A stretch of DNA of 64,000 nucleotides from Saksenaea vasiformis B4078. Taxonomy: Eukaryota > Mucoromycota > Mucoromycetes > Mucorales > Saksenaeaceae. The stretch covers positions 310,001 to 374,000 of the forward strand of contig JNDT01001937.1 in the NCBI GenBank assembly GCA_000697055.1, in the 5' to 3' direction. Both the position numbers and the translations under genes were made by a program. Below are positions 22,984-33,860 of this stretch, piece by piece (the first letter of the stretch is position 1; every line of letters starts with the position of its first letter). The notes under the pieces were generated by a model that was not told the origin of the DNA, did no database searches, and saw only the letters and a program-made list of their open reading frames with translations.

Positions 22984-24033
22984 TTATTGGCCATATCCCG
23001 CCTCAGGCATGGTCGATCCACCAGGATTTTGGGGAGGGGGAGTACGTGTCGCCTCCCCTGAAAAATCAGCATGCACTACCGGCCGGCGTGGGGTTTTGTT
23101 GAGCAACAACCGTGTCACATCTGGACGAGCATAATGGCCAGCAGGATCAGCTCCCATCTTTGATAAGCTGAGCGTGTCCAAATCGATGTCAGCAAAGAGT
23201 ACTCCTTCTTCATGCTCGTCTAGCGGCGTAACCAGCTGGCGGCCATCCGGCCCGAAGATAGTAGCATGTCCACCACCCGCAACAAGGAGCTGTCGAGCTT
23301 CATCTGTTTCGCATAGAATATTGACCATTTCTGGACTCACAACTGAACTGGCAGCTACTACGTAGCATTGCCCCTCTACTGTATAAGTCTGAGTGATTGC
23401 AGTACTGACTTCTTGACCAAAGGCATAGCTTACTTCGCGATACAACGAGAAACTTGGCCAAGCAGTAATATGCAATTGCTCATTCTGGGCATACAGTGCA
23501 TATTTGCTGAGCGGCTGAAGATGTTCCCAGCAACAGAGTGAGCCAATCTTACCGAGCTCAGTATCTAGGACAGCTAAATCGCTACCATCCCCTTCCCCGA
23601 AAAGTGTGCGCTCTGATAAGGTGGGTTTAAGTTTCCGGCGAGTACTGAGCGTATTGCCTTGGTCGTCGATCAAGGCCTGGGCTATGTACAGGCTGCCTGC
23701 ATCCTTCTCGCTAAATCCTAAGCTGATGTAGATTGAATATTCACGAGCGGCATCAGCAAGACGTTGGTAAGCGGGACTGCCAATAATCAAAGAGTTGTCA
23801 TGATAGCGTTGAATAAACTTCAGTCCCCATGCGGGTGAACCCAACCATAAAAATAATGGGTATCCCGGAAAGAAGCACTCGGGAAAAGCGAGAAGTTTTG
23901 CGCCGGCCTCTGCTGCTTCTGCAATCAGCTTCAGGCTTTTATCGATGGTAGCATCGAGATCAAGAAAAACTGGTGCGGCTTGCACAGCGGCAACGCGATA
24001 AGCTGGATGTTTTTTCTGCGTTTCACCTTCCAT
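22984..24033 (-). CDS. Nitrilase (carbon-nitrogen hydrolase superfamily, branch 1)
   Basis: Intronless 349-residue enzyme, predicted to hydrolyse organic nitriles to carboxylic acids and ammonia. The catalytic triad is visible: Glu in FPECFFPGYP, Lys in RRKLKPT and Cys in GSLCCWEHLQPL. The CWEHLQPL context is diagnostic of true nitrilases rather than amidases or Nit1/Nit2 proteins. Length fits bacterial and fungal nitrilases (about 330 to 380). Start at the ATG at 24033; the N-terminus YRVAAVQAAPVFLD begins the fold at once. Base composition is clearly GC-richer than the flanks, and it is the only long intronless enzyme here. It sits between two paralogous MACPF-SEL1 genes, in the same orientation. 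Horizontal acquisition is plausible but not shown. Cyanide hydratase is a possible alternative activity. Confidence 0.92.
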   Translation of the reverse strand: MEGETQKKHPAYRVAAVQAAPVFLDLDATIDKSLKLIAEAAEAGAKLLAFPECFFPGYPLFLWLGSPAWGLKFIQRYHDNSLIIGSPAYQRLADAAREYSIYISLGFSEKDAGSLYIAQALIDDQGNTLSTRRKLKPTLSERTLFGEGDGSDLAVLDTELGKIGSLCCWEHLQPLSKYALYAQNEQLHITAWPSFSLYREVSYAFGQEVSTAITQTYTVEGQCYVVAASSVVSPEMVNILCETDEARQLLVAGGGHATIFGPDGRQLVTPLDEHEEGVLFADIDLDTLSLSKMGADPAGHYARPDVTRLLLNKTPRRPVVHADFSGEATRTPPPQNPGGSTMPEAGYGQ

Positions 24034-25243
24034 AGGCGTCTCTTTACACTAATATCGCGAAATTTATAAGAATTGACTCGGGCAGAATCATTTTGCCCAA
24101 GACCAAAGGTTTCAGCTCTCGAACTAAAATAATCGAACTAAATAATTCTGCCTGAACTAGAGACCCGAATGCCATTTGTCCGTTAAATGTTGTTGCACGT
24201 GAGGTCGCATTGACGGCGGAAAACACCGACCGAGCCTTCAACAAAGAGATACGCGCTCGCGCTATAAGTCGACTACATTCTCTGGCTACCTGTCACCCGA
24301 CAAGAACGTAGCCGTTGGATTCGCTGGCGTCTCTGCTGGATGCCTAGTGGGAAGCCTTGGCCATGTCGCAATTGCTGTCTGAATTCGCGACTGAGTCATC
24401 CTCAGCCTAAAGTTCGTCGCCGCTTCAACTCCCCACCCGTCAACCGCGCAAATCACGCCCAATGACAATACTGGAAAACCACATGGCCGATCCTACATGA
24501 TAATCTCAAGTTCATAGAACGCCTTGCACATGCACCAGAACGATACTCAGAGAATCAGTTTGGCCAACCCGCACTTGTCACTGATTTCCTTCGATGGATT
24601 ATGTGCCCCTCTCCCTGTCCTAAACTACTTCCCTGCGCAAAAGAACGTCACTTCCCAACGCGAAATTATTGCATATGAACGTCTGAAGATACCTAACTGA
24701 TGCAAATGCTTGTTCTAAATCCAATAATGTCATCAATTTTGTCTAGATTGCAGTTTACTGCCGGGAAAGGCATATCCCTGTTGTTAATATTTCCGATTAT
24801 TTTCATGCATCTGTACTAGTTTTGACAAACGATGCTGTCCATCTAACAATAGGAGGATGCTACACATCGTTATATCTTATAAAACTATTTTCACGATTAG
24901 TTTCATCTACGAAATCGAAAACATAGTCAACGGAACCGTATGTCAGATCTCCTGGAATTTATTGGTTACTAGTATTTTCAAGCATTAAGGTAGCTTGGGT
25001 GGGGGGAAAATGAGGGCAATGGACGTCTGAATGTCGTGAGCGAGACGCTATAAATGCATCAATGCTTCTGCGCCACCACAGTTTAACAGGTTCGCTAAAA
25101 AAAAAAAAAAGGCTGTAACTTTAGGTAGTAATTAAATCATGCTTTGAAATTTTCATTTATCACCGTCCTTTTGGGATTTTGATTGGAATATCTTTTATTC
25201 ATCAGCATAGGGGGTGCATACATTACATGTCACTGCACACAAT
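24034..25243. other. Spacer between the nitrilase gene and copy 2, with coding-like fragments
   Basis: 24034-24670 has the GC-richer composition of the nitrilase gene. It includes a short plus-strand frame near 24265-24390 that ends in a hydrophobic Gly/Ala-rich segment, and another at about 24468-24672 with protein-like composition (FIERLAHAPERYSEN). Neither has a start codon or a family I recognise. 24670-25243 is AT-rich and looks empty. Confidence 0.4.
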
Positions 25244-26860
25244 TCACTTCAAACGTTGAAATGACCTCGCAAAATCTTGGTCCACTTCTCTTCCAAGTTG
25301 ACGTTGCGCATAAGTGTTGTTTCGGCTGGCTGATTTTTTGTACCATCGGAATGCTTTGGCGTAGTTCCGATACACTCCTTTTCCATTTCTATACGCATCC
25401 CCAAGGTAGTTCTGCGCAATTGCGTCTCCTTGGTTGGCCGGCACCCAGAAACATCGAAAAGCCTTCATATAATCTTGATGTACCCCTCTTCCTTCACTGT
25501 AAGCAATCCCAAGTTGACACATGGCATACGCATCATTCTGATAGGCAGATTTCTGGTAATATTCAAATGCTTTGAAGTAATTTGAAGGTACGCCTTTTCC
25601 ATCTCTGTACGCATCTCCAATATGGTTTAACGCGATTACATCTTTTTGATCGGCCGCCAGCTTGAACCATTTAAATGACTTGACGTAATTCTGACCCACC
25701 AGTTTCCCTTCGCTATACGCAATCCCAAGTTGCCTTTGCGCACGAGAGCAGTCCTGATCCGCTGAAACCTTGTACCATGCTAATGCTTTGGTGTAGTCTT
25801 GCTTTACTCCTTTTCCATCTTTGTATGCATCACCCAGATAGCTTTGCGCCATTGGATCATTTTGATCAGCCGCCTTCTTGAACCATTGGAAAGACCTGTC
25901 GTAGTTTCGGGGCACGATCTTTCCGTCTCTATAGGCTATTCCAACTTGACATTGCGCATGGGCATGGTTCTGCAGTGCGGATTTCCGGTACCACTCAAAC
26001 GCTTTGGCATTATCTAGCCTTACCCCTTTCCCATCTCTGTAAGCGTCCCCGAGGAAACTTTGTGCAGTGGCATTATTTTGCTCAGCCGCCTTTGTGAACC
26101 ATTTAACTGACTTGATGTAGGACCGGAGGACTAGTTCTCCATCTTTGTACGCGATCCCGAGTTGGCACTGTGCATAGGCATCGTTTTGACTTGCAGCTCT
26201 CTTGTACCAATTGAATGCTTCAGCATGGTCTTGCTTTACACCGTTTCCAGTTTTGTATGCATCTCCAAGACAATTTTGGGCAACTGTACTGTTTTGCTCA
26301 GCAGCCAGTATGAGCCAGGTAATTGATTTGACAGTGTCCAAGAGAACTGCTTGTCCATCTCTATACGCAATTCCAAGTTGACGTTGCGCATAGCTGTCAT
26401 TCTGATTAGCAGATATCTGGTACCATTGGAATGCTTTGGCGTAATTCCGATCTACACCTTTCCCATCTCTATACATATCGCCAAGGCGGGCTTGAGAGAA
26501 TATATCGCCTTGAAGAGCTGCCAAGCTGAACCATCGAAATGACTCACCGTAGTCTCGATTAACTATTTTTCCATTCCTGTACGCGATTCCAAGTTGCCGC
26601 TGCGCACGCGCACAGCCCTGTTCTGCAGCCTCCATGTACCATTCAATTGCTTCGTTATTGTCACGTACCACACCCTTCCCATCCCTATATGCGTCTCCAA
26701 GACAACTTTGGGCAATAGTATCATTGTTGTAAGCCGCTATTGTAAGTAACTGAAACGACTTGTCATAGTCCTGCTCCATCCCATCACCGTCTCTGAAAGC
26801 AATCCCGAGCCGACGACATGCTTCAGCATCAGATAGATAGTCCGATTCCTGGGATAATGC
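25244..26860 (-). repeat. SEL1 repeat array of copy 2 (about 15 units, last one truncated)
   Basis: Same two alternating 36-residue unit types as in copy 1, giving a 72-residue period. The final unit lacks its central IAYRDG segment and runs directly to the TGA at 25244-25246. No long block duplication is evident in this copy. Confidence 0.9.
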
Positions 26861-29800
26861 GCACGCTTTTATGTAACCCTGGCATAAACGCATGTCGCCC
26901 TCACGCGTGGTGCCAGGATTAATCTTTGTATCAGCGCACCCTTGCCTATCTTTGTAAACGCTCACAAGATTGTCTTCTGCGTCACGGATATCCTTGCTGA
27001 GAGAGGTCGCGCGCGATTCCGAGGTTCTGCTTTCACCTTGGAGTTCAGATTCCCCATACTTCCGGTTAATGTTGTTGCACTGCTCATAAATTTTGCCCTG
27101 TTTAGCATCCTTGTCAAATGGTTTGGATGTTGTTGCACTATTCTTGTCAATCTTCGTATCGTTGTCACCGTTGTTCTGTGTGTTGTCGTAACCTGTTAGA
27201 TAGTATGCGTGGCGATAATCTGCAGAGGCCGTGGGCTTACACTTATTCCGCATTTCGCCGTACACCGGCTTATCATGACAGCTGTTACGATGTGTATAGG
27301 GTTGACGCTTGATCTGAGACAGGAATAATGGGCGTATGCCGGAACTTAAATGGTCTGGTAGCAATTGATAGGTGGGAATGAGGTTTTTGAACTTGATAAT
27401 CGCTGGCTTCCTTTCAACAGATTTTAACCAGCTTTCGATATCGTATTCTCCCAGAGACACTTCATATCCGTCATCCGTGGCAGGAAACATCGAAATATCA
27501 CCACCTATTGGTCATATTACTATTGGCAAAATGCATTGGGGAGGATATTTCTGTGTCTCACCAACAATACTGTGTCTGTGTCCTTTACATAGTGCTGCTT
27601 CCACCCTAGACTTGATGCTACCGTTGCTTCCTTGATAGAAGTTTGCAAGTTCGTGTGCCTGCAATTCAATAACTATCTTTCCGCCTACGGTAAGTCAGCA
27701 CTAATGCGTTTGTACTGGGCTAATACATTACCGAGTTGTATGATAGAAGGGAAGTGATACCCAAACATCTGAAAAGTGGCTTTCAGCTGTTGATACTGCT
27801 GGTTATCGGAGCGGCGTCCAAGAGCATATCGGATGCTGTCGACGAATTCTGTGCTTGCTCTCACGTTTTCGTGGACACTAATCTGACGGGGAGTCAGTCA
27901 ACTCATAAGTTTAAAGCCTGTTTGGTTAACCTGATGGGAAATCGCATACAAGACGAAGTAGTGTGTTGCCTTCCCAGTCTCTCCTAGCCACCCGCTTTGG
28001 TCCTCATATCTGGATTCAAAATTGAGCCATGTTCGAGATTCTTCGTCGAACAGTGTAATATACTGGAGGTCTTCGTCGTTGGTATTCCTTATATTGATGA
28101 GCTGAAAGTCTTGATGTATACTCGGTGATACGAGAATTTGCGGCTGTATGTTCTCATACGGATCAGCTTGCAAAGGACACATATTAGCTAGCCGCCCGTC
28201 AGGGAGAATCCCGTTATTCCATCTGTCAAGCACGCCTGATTCTGGAACGAGAGACTGCGAGATATCTAGTTTAACGTGCCAGCAACTATTTCTCCTCTCA
28301 CAACCATTATCGAAAGTGGCAGCAATAACGCATTTGCAAGACTTTGGTAATGTAGGATTGATAACTTCATGTAGAACGATCCCCATATTATCCATAACCT
28401 CCATTGGCTCTGTGCCCAGACACACGGATATCCGTTTCCCTGCACAGTCAGTCACTTCTGTTTCCAAGACTAGATGATCTCCACATCGAACATAATTATA
28501 CTCGCTTCCCCCATTAGATGATGACAGAGTCTGATGCTTGTCCGGATTATATCGGGTAACTTTCCTAAGAACCTATATCAGAAACATAATTCTACTTACA
28601 TACAGCCGCGTATTTTACCATTCCTGAGATAATTTCGCTGACAGAGGAGCAATAACAACTGTGAGGTGTATACTTTCGGGCTCAGTATCTTTGCTGCCTC
28701 TAACGACAGCGACTGGAATGGTGGATGGTGACACTGAGATGAAGTCCTTGATATTATTCCCATGGAAACGTCTGGAATGGTTGTCCAACAACTGCAGATA
28801 TACTGTATCACCATAGCGCACAGGGTGACAAGCGCGATCTAGGCTCTCTGTCATGAAGCAGACTTTCATCGTCTGCACGCGATTTTCAAATTCATCCTTT
28901 TTGATTTTAGGATCCATGCAACATAGGATTTGGTCTGAAAGAAAGTATAAAAGTCAGTCTAAGAATATCAACAGATTAGCTCAGTACCTCCTTGTTTTTC
29001 AATCGATTCAGTAACAGTTCCCATTCTACGATACGGAAATCTGCATACATTCGTCTCTTGATCAATGTCCGGAAAACTTGGTGTAAATGCAATTGGACGG
29101 TTGTATGGTATGCAGTTATCATACGAGAACTTTAACCGATAAATTTTTTTCACAAGAGAACGTTCAGGTTCGTCAAGAAGCTCGTATATTGGACGCATGT
29201 CTCTGTACTGAATAATCTCGGGAAAGGATCGGACTGTTTCCTTCCAACTCTGAAAACCGTTGCGGAAGAGCTCTCCGATATCTCCGCCCAGGACATCCCA
29301 GTCCTTCGCGCCTCTGCTTGATTGCTTAATCATCCTGGCTACCATATCATCCGAGACAGCTTCCGGCTCACGCACATCCGCTTTCTTGTTATTTGTGCGA
29401 TTATCTTCCTGTAACAGAAGTCGGCCGCCTACAAGTTCAGGTACCTTCAGACGTTATCCTAGTTACATATGATGTACGTACCTATTAGTATTCGAGAAGG
29501 GTAATAATAGCCAAATATTCTGAAAACATCTTGCAGAGCGTGATATCTCGCTTCTTGTTTATCAGTTGAATCTAAAACGTATTTGACAGTTTTCTTGAAG
29601 TCGTCCTTTCCTTTGATAGTTTTCAAGGGAAGTCGTATCTGGATTGAACTTGTTAGCAAATAGTGAAAGAGAAATTCTCCATCAACAGACTTCTCTGCAT
29701 GAAACGTATGAAACAAGGTTCATTGGATTCTTGCTCGTGTGACCATCTAATGTAACCAGCTTACGACTATCTTGTGCAGCAACGTTGTATCCAATCGCAT

Positions 29801-30035
29801 CCGAAGAATCCCAACCATGAAACAGTTCATTGCTGAAACTGACTTCCTTTGCTGGTCTTCTACAAGAAAACTCTAGCAGTTTCCCAGACGGATAGTCGCA
29901 GGTTAAGGTGGATATATTAGTTTCGCCGAAGTCCAGCGAAGCCTCCTTTGCGACAGTTCCATCAAAATGGAGTCCATAACTGTATTTCTCAGTGTCTTCA
30001 CTGTTTGCATTCATTTGCGACGGTCCAGATCCACC
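25244..30035 (-). CDS. MACPF-like double-module protein with about 15 SEL1 repeats (copy 2), carrying one frameshift
   Basis: Paralogue of copy 1 in the same orientation. Exons fit at 29691-30035, 29482-29638, 28988-29429, 28619-28934, 27931-28564, 27732-27882, 27562-27684 and 25244-27504. Three match copy 1 exactly in length (345, 316 and 151 nt). Module 1 shows FGYYYPSRILIGG, then FQSWKETV...PEIIQY...PIYELL. Module 2 shows FGYHFPSIIQLGG, then IESWLKSV...PAIIKF...PTYQLL. About 15 SEL1 repeats follow; the last is truncated. The exon sum is one base over a multiple of three. The extra base lies near 29400, just after the first LGG block, where the frame that matches copy 1 runs into a TAA. So copy 2 is a pseudogene, an assembly error, or is spliced differently. 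The start codon is unresolved. Confidence 0.7.
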
Positions 30036-30502
30036 CTTAGTAAAAATATGTAAATCAGTGCAGACAACATGTGTATGCCTACTCTTTATGCGAGAGCAAT
30101 GCAATTTTTCGAAAAAAGCACCTAAAAGTGGAAAAGAAGTTACAGCGCCAGTATTACACTTGACAGAGATATCAATGTATTGGGATGGGGATGGGACACA
30201 AAGTTTATGAGTAACGTAGAAAAAAAGCAACCTTACTTCTGAGATTTCTACCACTGTAGGTGGTTCTTCCGTAAGCGCACCCGTATGTCGATCCGCTCAG
30301 AGGTCTTATTTCCTCCAACAGGAAAAAGGGTGATTGTTCATGCCAGAAGTTCTGATGCGGCTGGTAACCAATAGTGTTATCGTATTTAGGTTAGAACACT
30401 TTACATGGGAAGAAGCTGTCAAGATAAGTTGATCACTTGTGAGATCTTAGGCGATTGTTACAGGAGAGTTGTGGAGCCTCCGTCCAGTGGAAACGGTCTA
30501 CC

Positions 30503-30724
30503 ATGGCATCACTGTCTACTCTTCTGAGTATTGATGATATTCTTCAATTTCAATTATTTCAAAGAAGGTTGATGTGGCACCACCGTTATCAAGATTTGAA
30601 ACGGCTGAAAAGACAACAGAAGTGTATGGCTCTGCAAAAATCGCGGATAAGTCAGCATCATACAAAGTCCATCAAAATTTCTTACCTGACGGTTTTAGCA
30701 TTGAAGAATCAAGAGGATGAATGA
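30503..30724 (+). CDS. Possible small basic protein, unrecognised
   Basis: An ATG at 30503 opens 73 codons with a hydrophobic start (MASLSTLLSIDDILQF) and a basic middle rich in Gln, Arg and Lys. An AATAAA lies at about 30776. It is divergent from copy 2. No motif is recognised and no neighbour supports it, so it may be a chance frame. Confidence 0.3.
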   Translation: MASLSTLLSIDDILQFQLFQRRLMWHHRYQDLKRLKRQQKCMALQKSRISQHHTKSIKISYLTVLALKNQEDE

Positions 30725-33700
30725 GAAAAAACAAGAGACAAGAGAAGTCAGCGAGACTTGGATGGCTTCTTTATTGAATAAAAAGTGTTCCTCTTTTTAT
30801 AACAAAATCATCCATGGACACAGATAGATTGGGCTATGTTCCATGATTGCACAGATGCCCATATATCCATGATATAGCCGGTATCTATATTGGATCTTTC
30901 TTAATGCAGTATTTACAGAGGACAGATCGAGAGCGGCTTGTAGAAAACTCGGTGAAAGGCATTGTATAAAGGAATCCGGGATAAGTGCTAATATGGAAGC
31001 AATTGAAAGTCCACAGTCTGTGTTCAAGGTAATTTCGGAGTAGAAATAGGATCTCTTTATGGTAATGTATCAATCATTGGCTAGCAATGTATCTGACTGT
31101 GAATGGAGGATGTTGGAATACAACAAGCATATACGCCTCGTGGACGAGGACGTTTTGCAGGAGCCTGAAGGTATCTTAAGTGAGATGGCGGGCATAACAA
31201 ATCGCCTTACCTAGATCGTCCTGGTGCCTTCACACAAAGCCGCCTGTTAGAAAAACCCATTAGCACGTGCAAATGAACCCTGATCAAACAGCACTTACAG
31301 CTCGCGGAGGATCTACGGCGCTTTCTTTTTTTTCTGTAAACACCCACAGTATGGTGACGTGGATGAGCCAAAACCGTTGACCAATAACAAATTCAAAAGC
31401 TCAGTGTCAAGATATTACTGGAGCGGAAACACTTAACGATAAATAGCAAATGCGTTCAGCGAGAAAACGAGATGGCAAATACCAGATATGACTTTGAGTA
31501 GCCATTAACATAGGTGTCCCACTGTCGGAAGGGAATTGGCTTGGGTTATTTTGAAGTGAGACTACATACCCTTGGTTCTCGGTAAAGACAAACGAAGATC
31601 ATGAATCTTTCAAGAGTCTATTGCCCCGTGAGTACGACATGCAAATAACGGTGATAACAGACCGTTTGGTTAAAAAAAAAGATATTATCACAAGGAGGGC
31701 ATCCCGTCGCCCGCAACTAGGTAGCTTAATGATATGGCTCATGCCGAAAGAGGATCCTGAAGAACAGATTAGTCCACGACATGATTACCAATAAAGAAAA
31801 AATACCGTCAAAATGAATGCATTCGAAAGCATGAAGAAAACGGATAAGAGCTTGTCGTAGATGACAGTCCGATAGAATATTCGTTTTTTAACATGTGTTT
31901 GAGAACGAGAACAGATCATGCCTTAAACAAAAAATTTTCACAGATACATTATGACAAACGAAGTTATAGGGCCAATACAGTCTCAAACATGAAAGGCATC
32001 CGATACAAACCAGAGCAGATTTGAAACATCCATGCTATGATAGCGAATTCATATATCATCCTGGTAGCAAAGAGTGGAGATGCATAGATCATGATACGTA
32101 ATCCGAAACCGCTATGAGTAAATGAGTCCCAGTTCGCCTAATATTCAAGCCGGCATTAATGAGCGAGATACAGGTGCTAGATGATATATCACATAGCCTG
32201 CGCACGTCTCAGGACTTAGATCTTGCGAGGTCAGTTAACGCATCGTCCTGTGGATCTGATCTACGGGTTCGGCTGATTCCTGGTACTGAATCTGCCGTAT
32301 AGCTGTCACTCCTGCGTGGTAGCCGACGTGCACTTTTTATTAGAACTTTCGTTCGACTGGTTTACATGACATCGGAGAGTAATGTCTAAAAGTCGATGTA
32401 TTCGTCGGTTCGGGGGGTTGGGTGTGCGCGGACTGGTTGACACGGTTCCTGACAGCATTGGTCTGTCAGGGCTGGATGCGCCCATTTGGTTCAGCTGCTG
32501 TACGATCCTCTCTCTCCATGGAGGGTCGGATCCCGGAGGTAGGTTGATCTCGCAAACGATCAACTCATGCATCGGCGGATGTATCTCCGTGTCACAGCGA
32601 TGGGATGATGCCGGCGGATGGGTGACAAGCACAACGGGAGAGGGATTTTGATGGAATACCATACCACCTTCTCTTCAGCGAAGGCGTCGAACCTGTCGTG
32701 GGTTGCGATCTCCCCTCTTCCCCAGAAACAAGGAAACCAGAAAAAAAAAGAAACCGACTGACGAGACGAATAAGAAGAAGGATAGTAAGGTAAATAAGAA
32801 GAGGATGAGTAAGAAGAGGAATAAAGAAGAGGAATAAGAAAAAAACATTAAGAAGAAGAACAAGCATGCGAAGAGATTATTATCACCGGATCATAAATAA
32901 GCAGAGAAAGACGGTAGAAGAGCTTACGGTTACGGCTAGGTAATCTTCTAATAGGCAACGATCTCGGATAACCGGCATTGATCCGATCTTCTGCCTATCA
33001 GCGAATAGAAACCAAAGCGCCCGATATACCCGTTCCCGCTTTGATGTTAGGCATGCAATCCATTATCTGGAAATCGAAAGACATCATCCCTTACAGCTTC
33101 GATCACTAAATGACAAACATGTTATGAGAGAGTCAAAAAAAACTATTCAATAAGCAGTAAGAAAGCATTCTGCGCACGCGGAGATACATCTTTCAGCTTT
33201 TCCTGATACACTGGTCCCTCGTCATTTAATTTTAATCCTTACTTTCAATTTCGCAACAAATTTTGACTTCAACCTATGGAAATGCGTCAAAATTATTCGC
33301 CTTACTATCGTTATTTTTTTTTATTGATATATACGTCATATGTAATGTGGTAAAAAAAAATCAGTGAGTTCCATTTGCTTGCGATTTATCAACGTTTGAA
33401 ATCTGATCTGTAGTTTGCAAAGGTTGAGCAAGCTGATAATGCTGAGACTTGTATCAAACGGTGCAGGTACCAATGCAAGAATACTTAACATATTGTTTCT
33501 AAGATGCAATAATAATCCAATAGGAGTAGAATGTATCGCAACCTTACCGGGTAACGGAAAAGAGCTGTTGATATAGATTCAGTTTGCTCGTTAAATAAGC
33601 ATAAAGTGTTGCAACCGAAAGTCAGTATCACAAATGGGATAAATTAATGATGCTATTTCTTGACGCATTACGAATTTCAGTCGAGGGATAAATATGCTTT

Positions 33701-33860
33701 TGGAGAACCAATTACGATGTCCAAATGGGAGAGAACAGAGTCTACAAAGGTACAGTGGGTCTTCATGGTTCATCGCTTTCTCCGAAAGGTCACACAAAGC
33801 AATTGCTGGCTTCTTCGCGGCCACTAGATTTGGGTCGCTTCTACGTGTTTCAGTTTTGAC
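30725..33860. other. Gene-poor stretch
   Basis: I find no convincing gene. A minus-strand frame at 30797-31027 and overlapping frames on both strands at 32306-32662 are open, but none shows a motif or splice context. A purine-rich low-complexity tract fills about 32735-32865. The section from 31250 to 32290 lacks long open frames in any phase. No reverse transcriptase, transposase or terminal repeat is recognisable. Confidence 0.5.
32735..32865. repeat. Purine-rich low-complexity tract
   Basis: Imperfect AAGAAG/AATAAG/GAGGAT units on the plus strand over roughly 130 bases. Confidence 0.8.

Noticed and set aside
24265..24390. V-ATPase proteolipid-like relic
   Set aside because: The Gly/Ala-rich hydrophobic run resembles such proteins only by composition; the essential Glu and flanking blocks are absent.
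32306..32662. Overlapping open frames on both strands, possible transposon ORF
   Set aside because: No catalytic motif, terminal repeat or partner frame; a GC-richer patch alone gives chance open frames.
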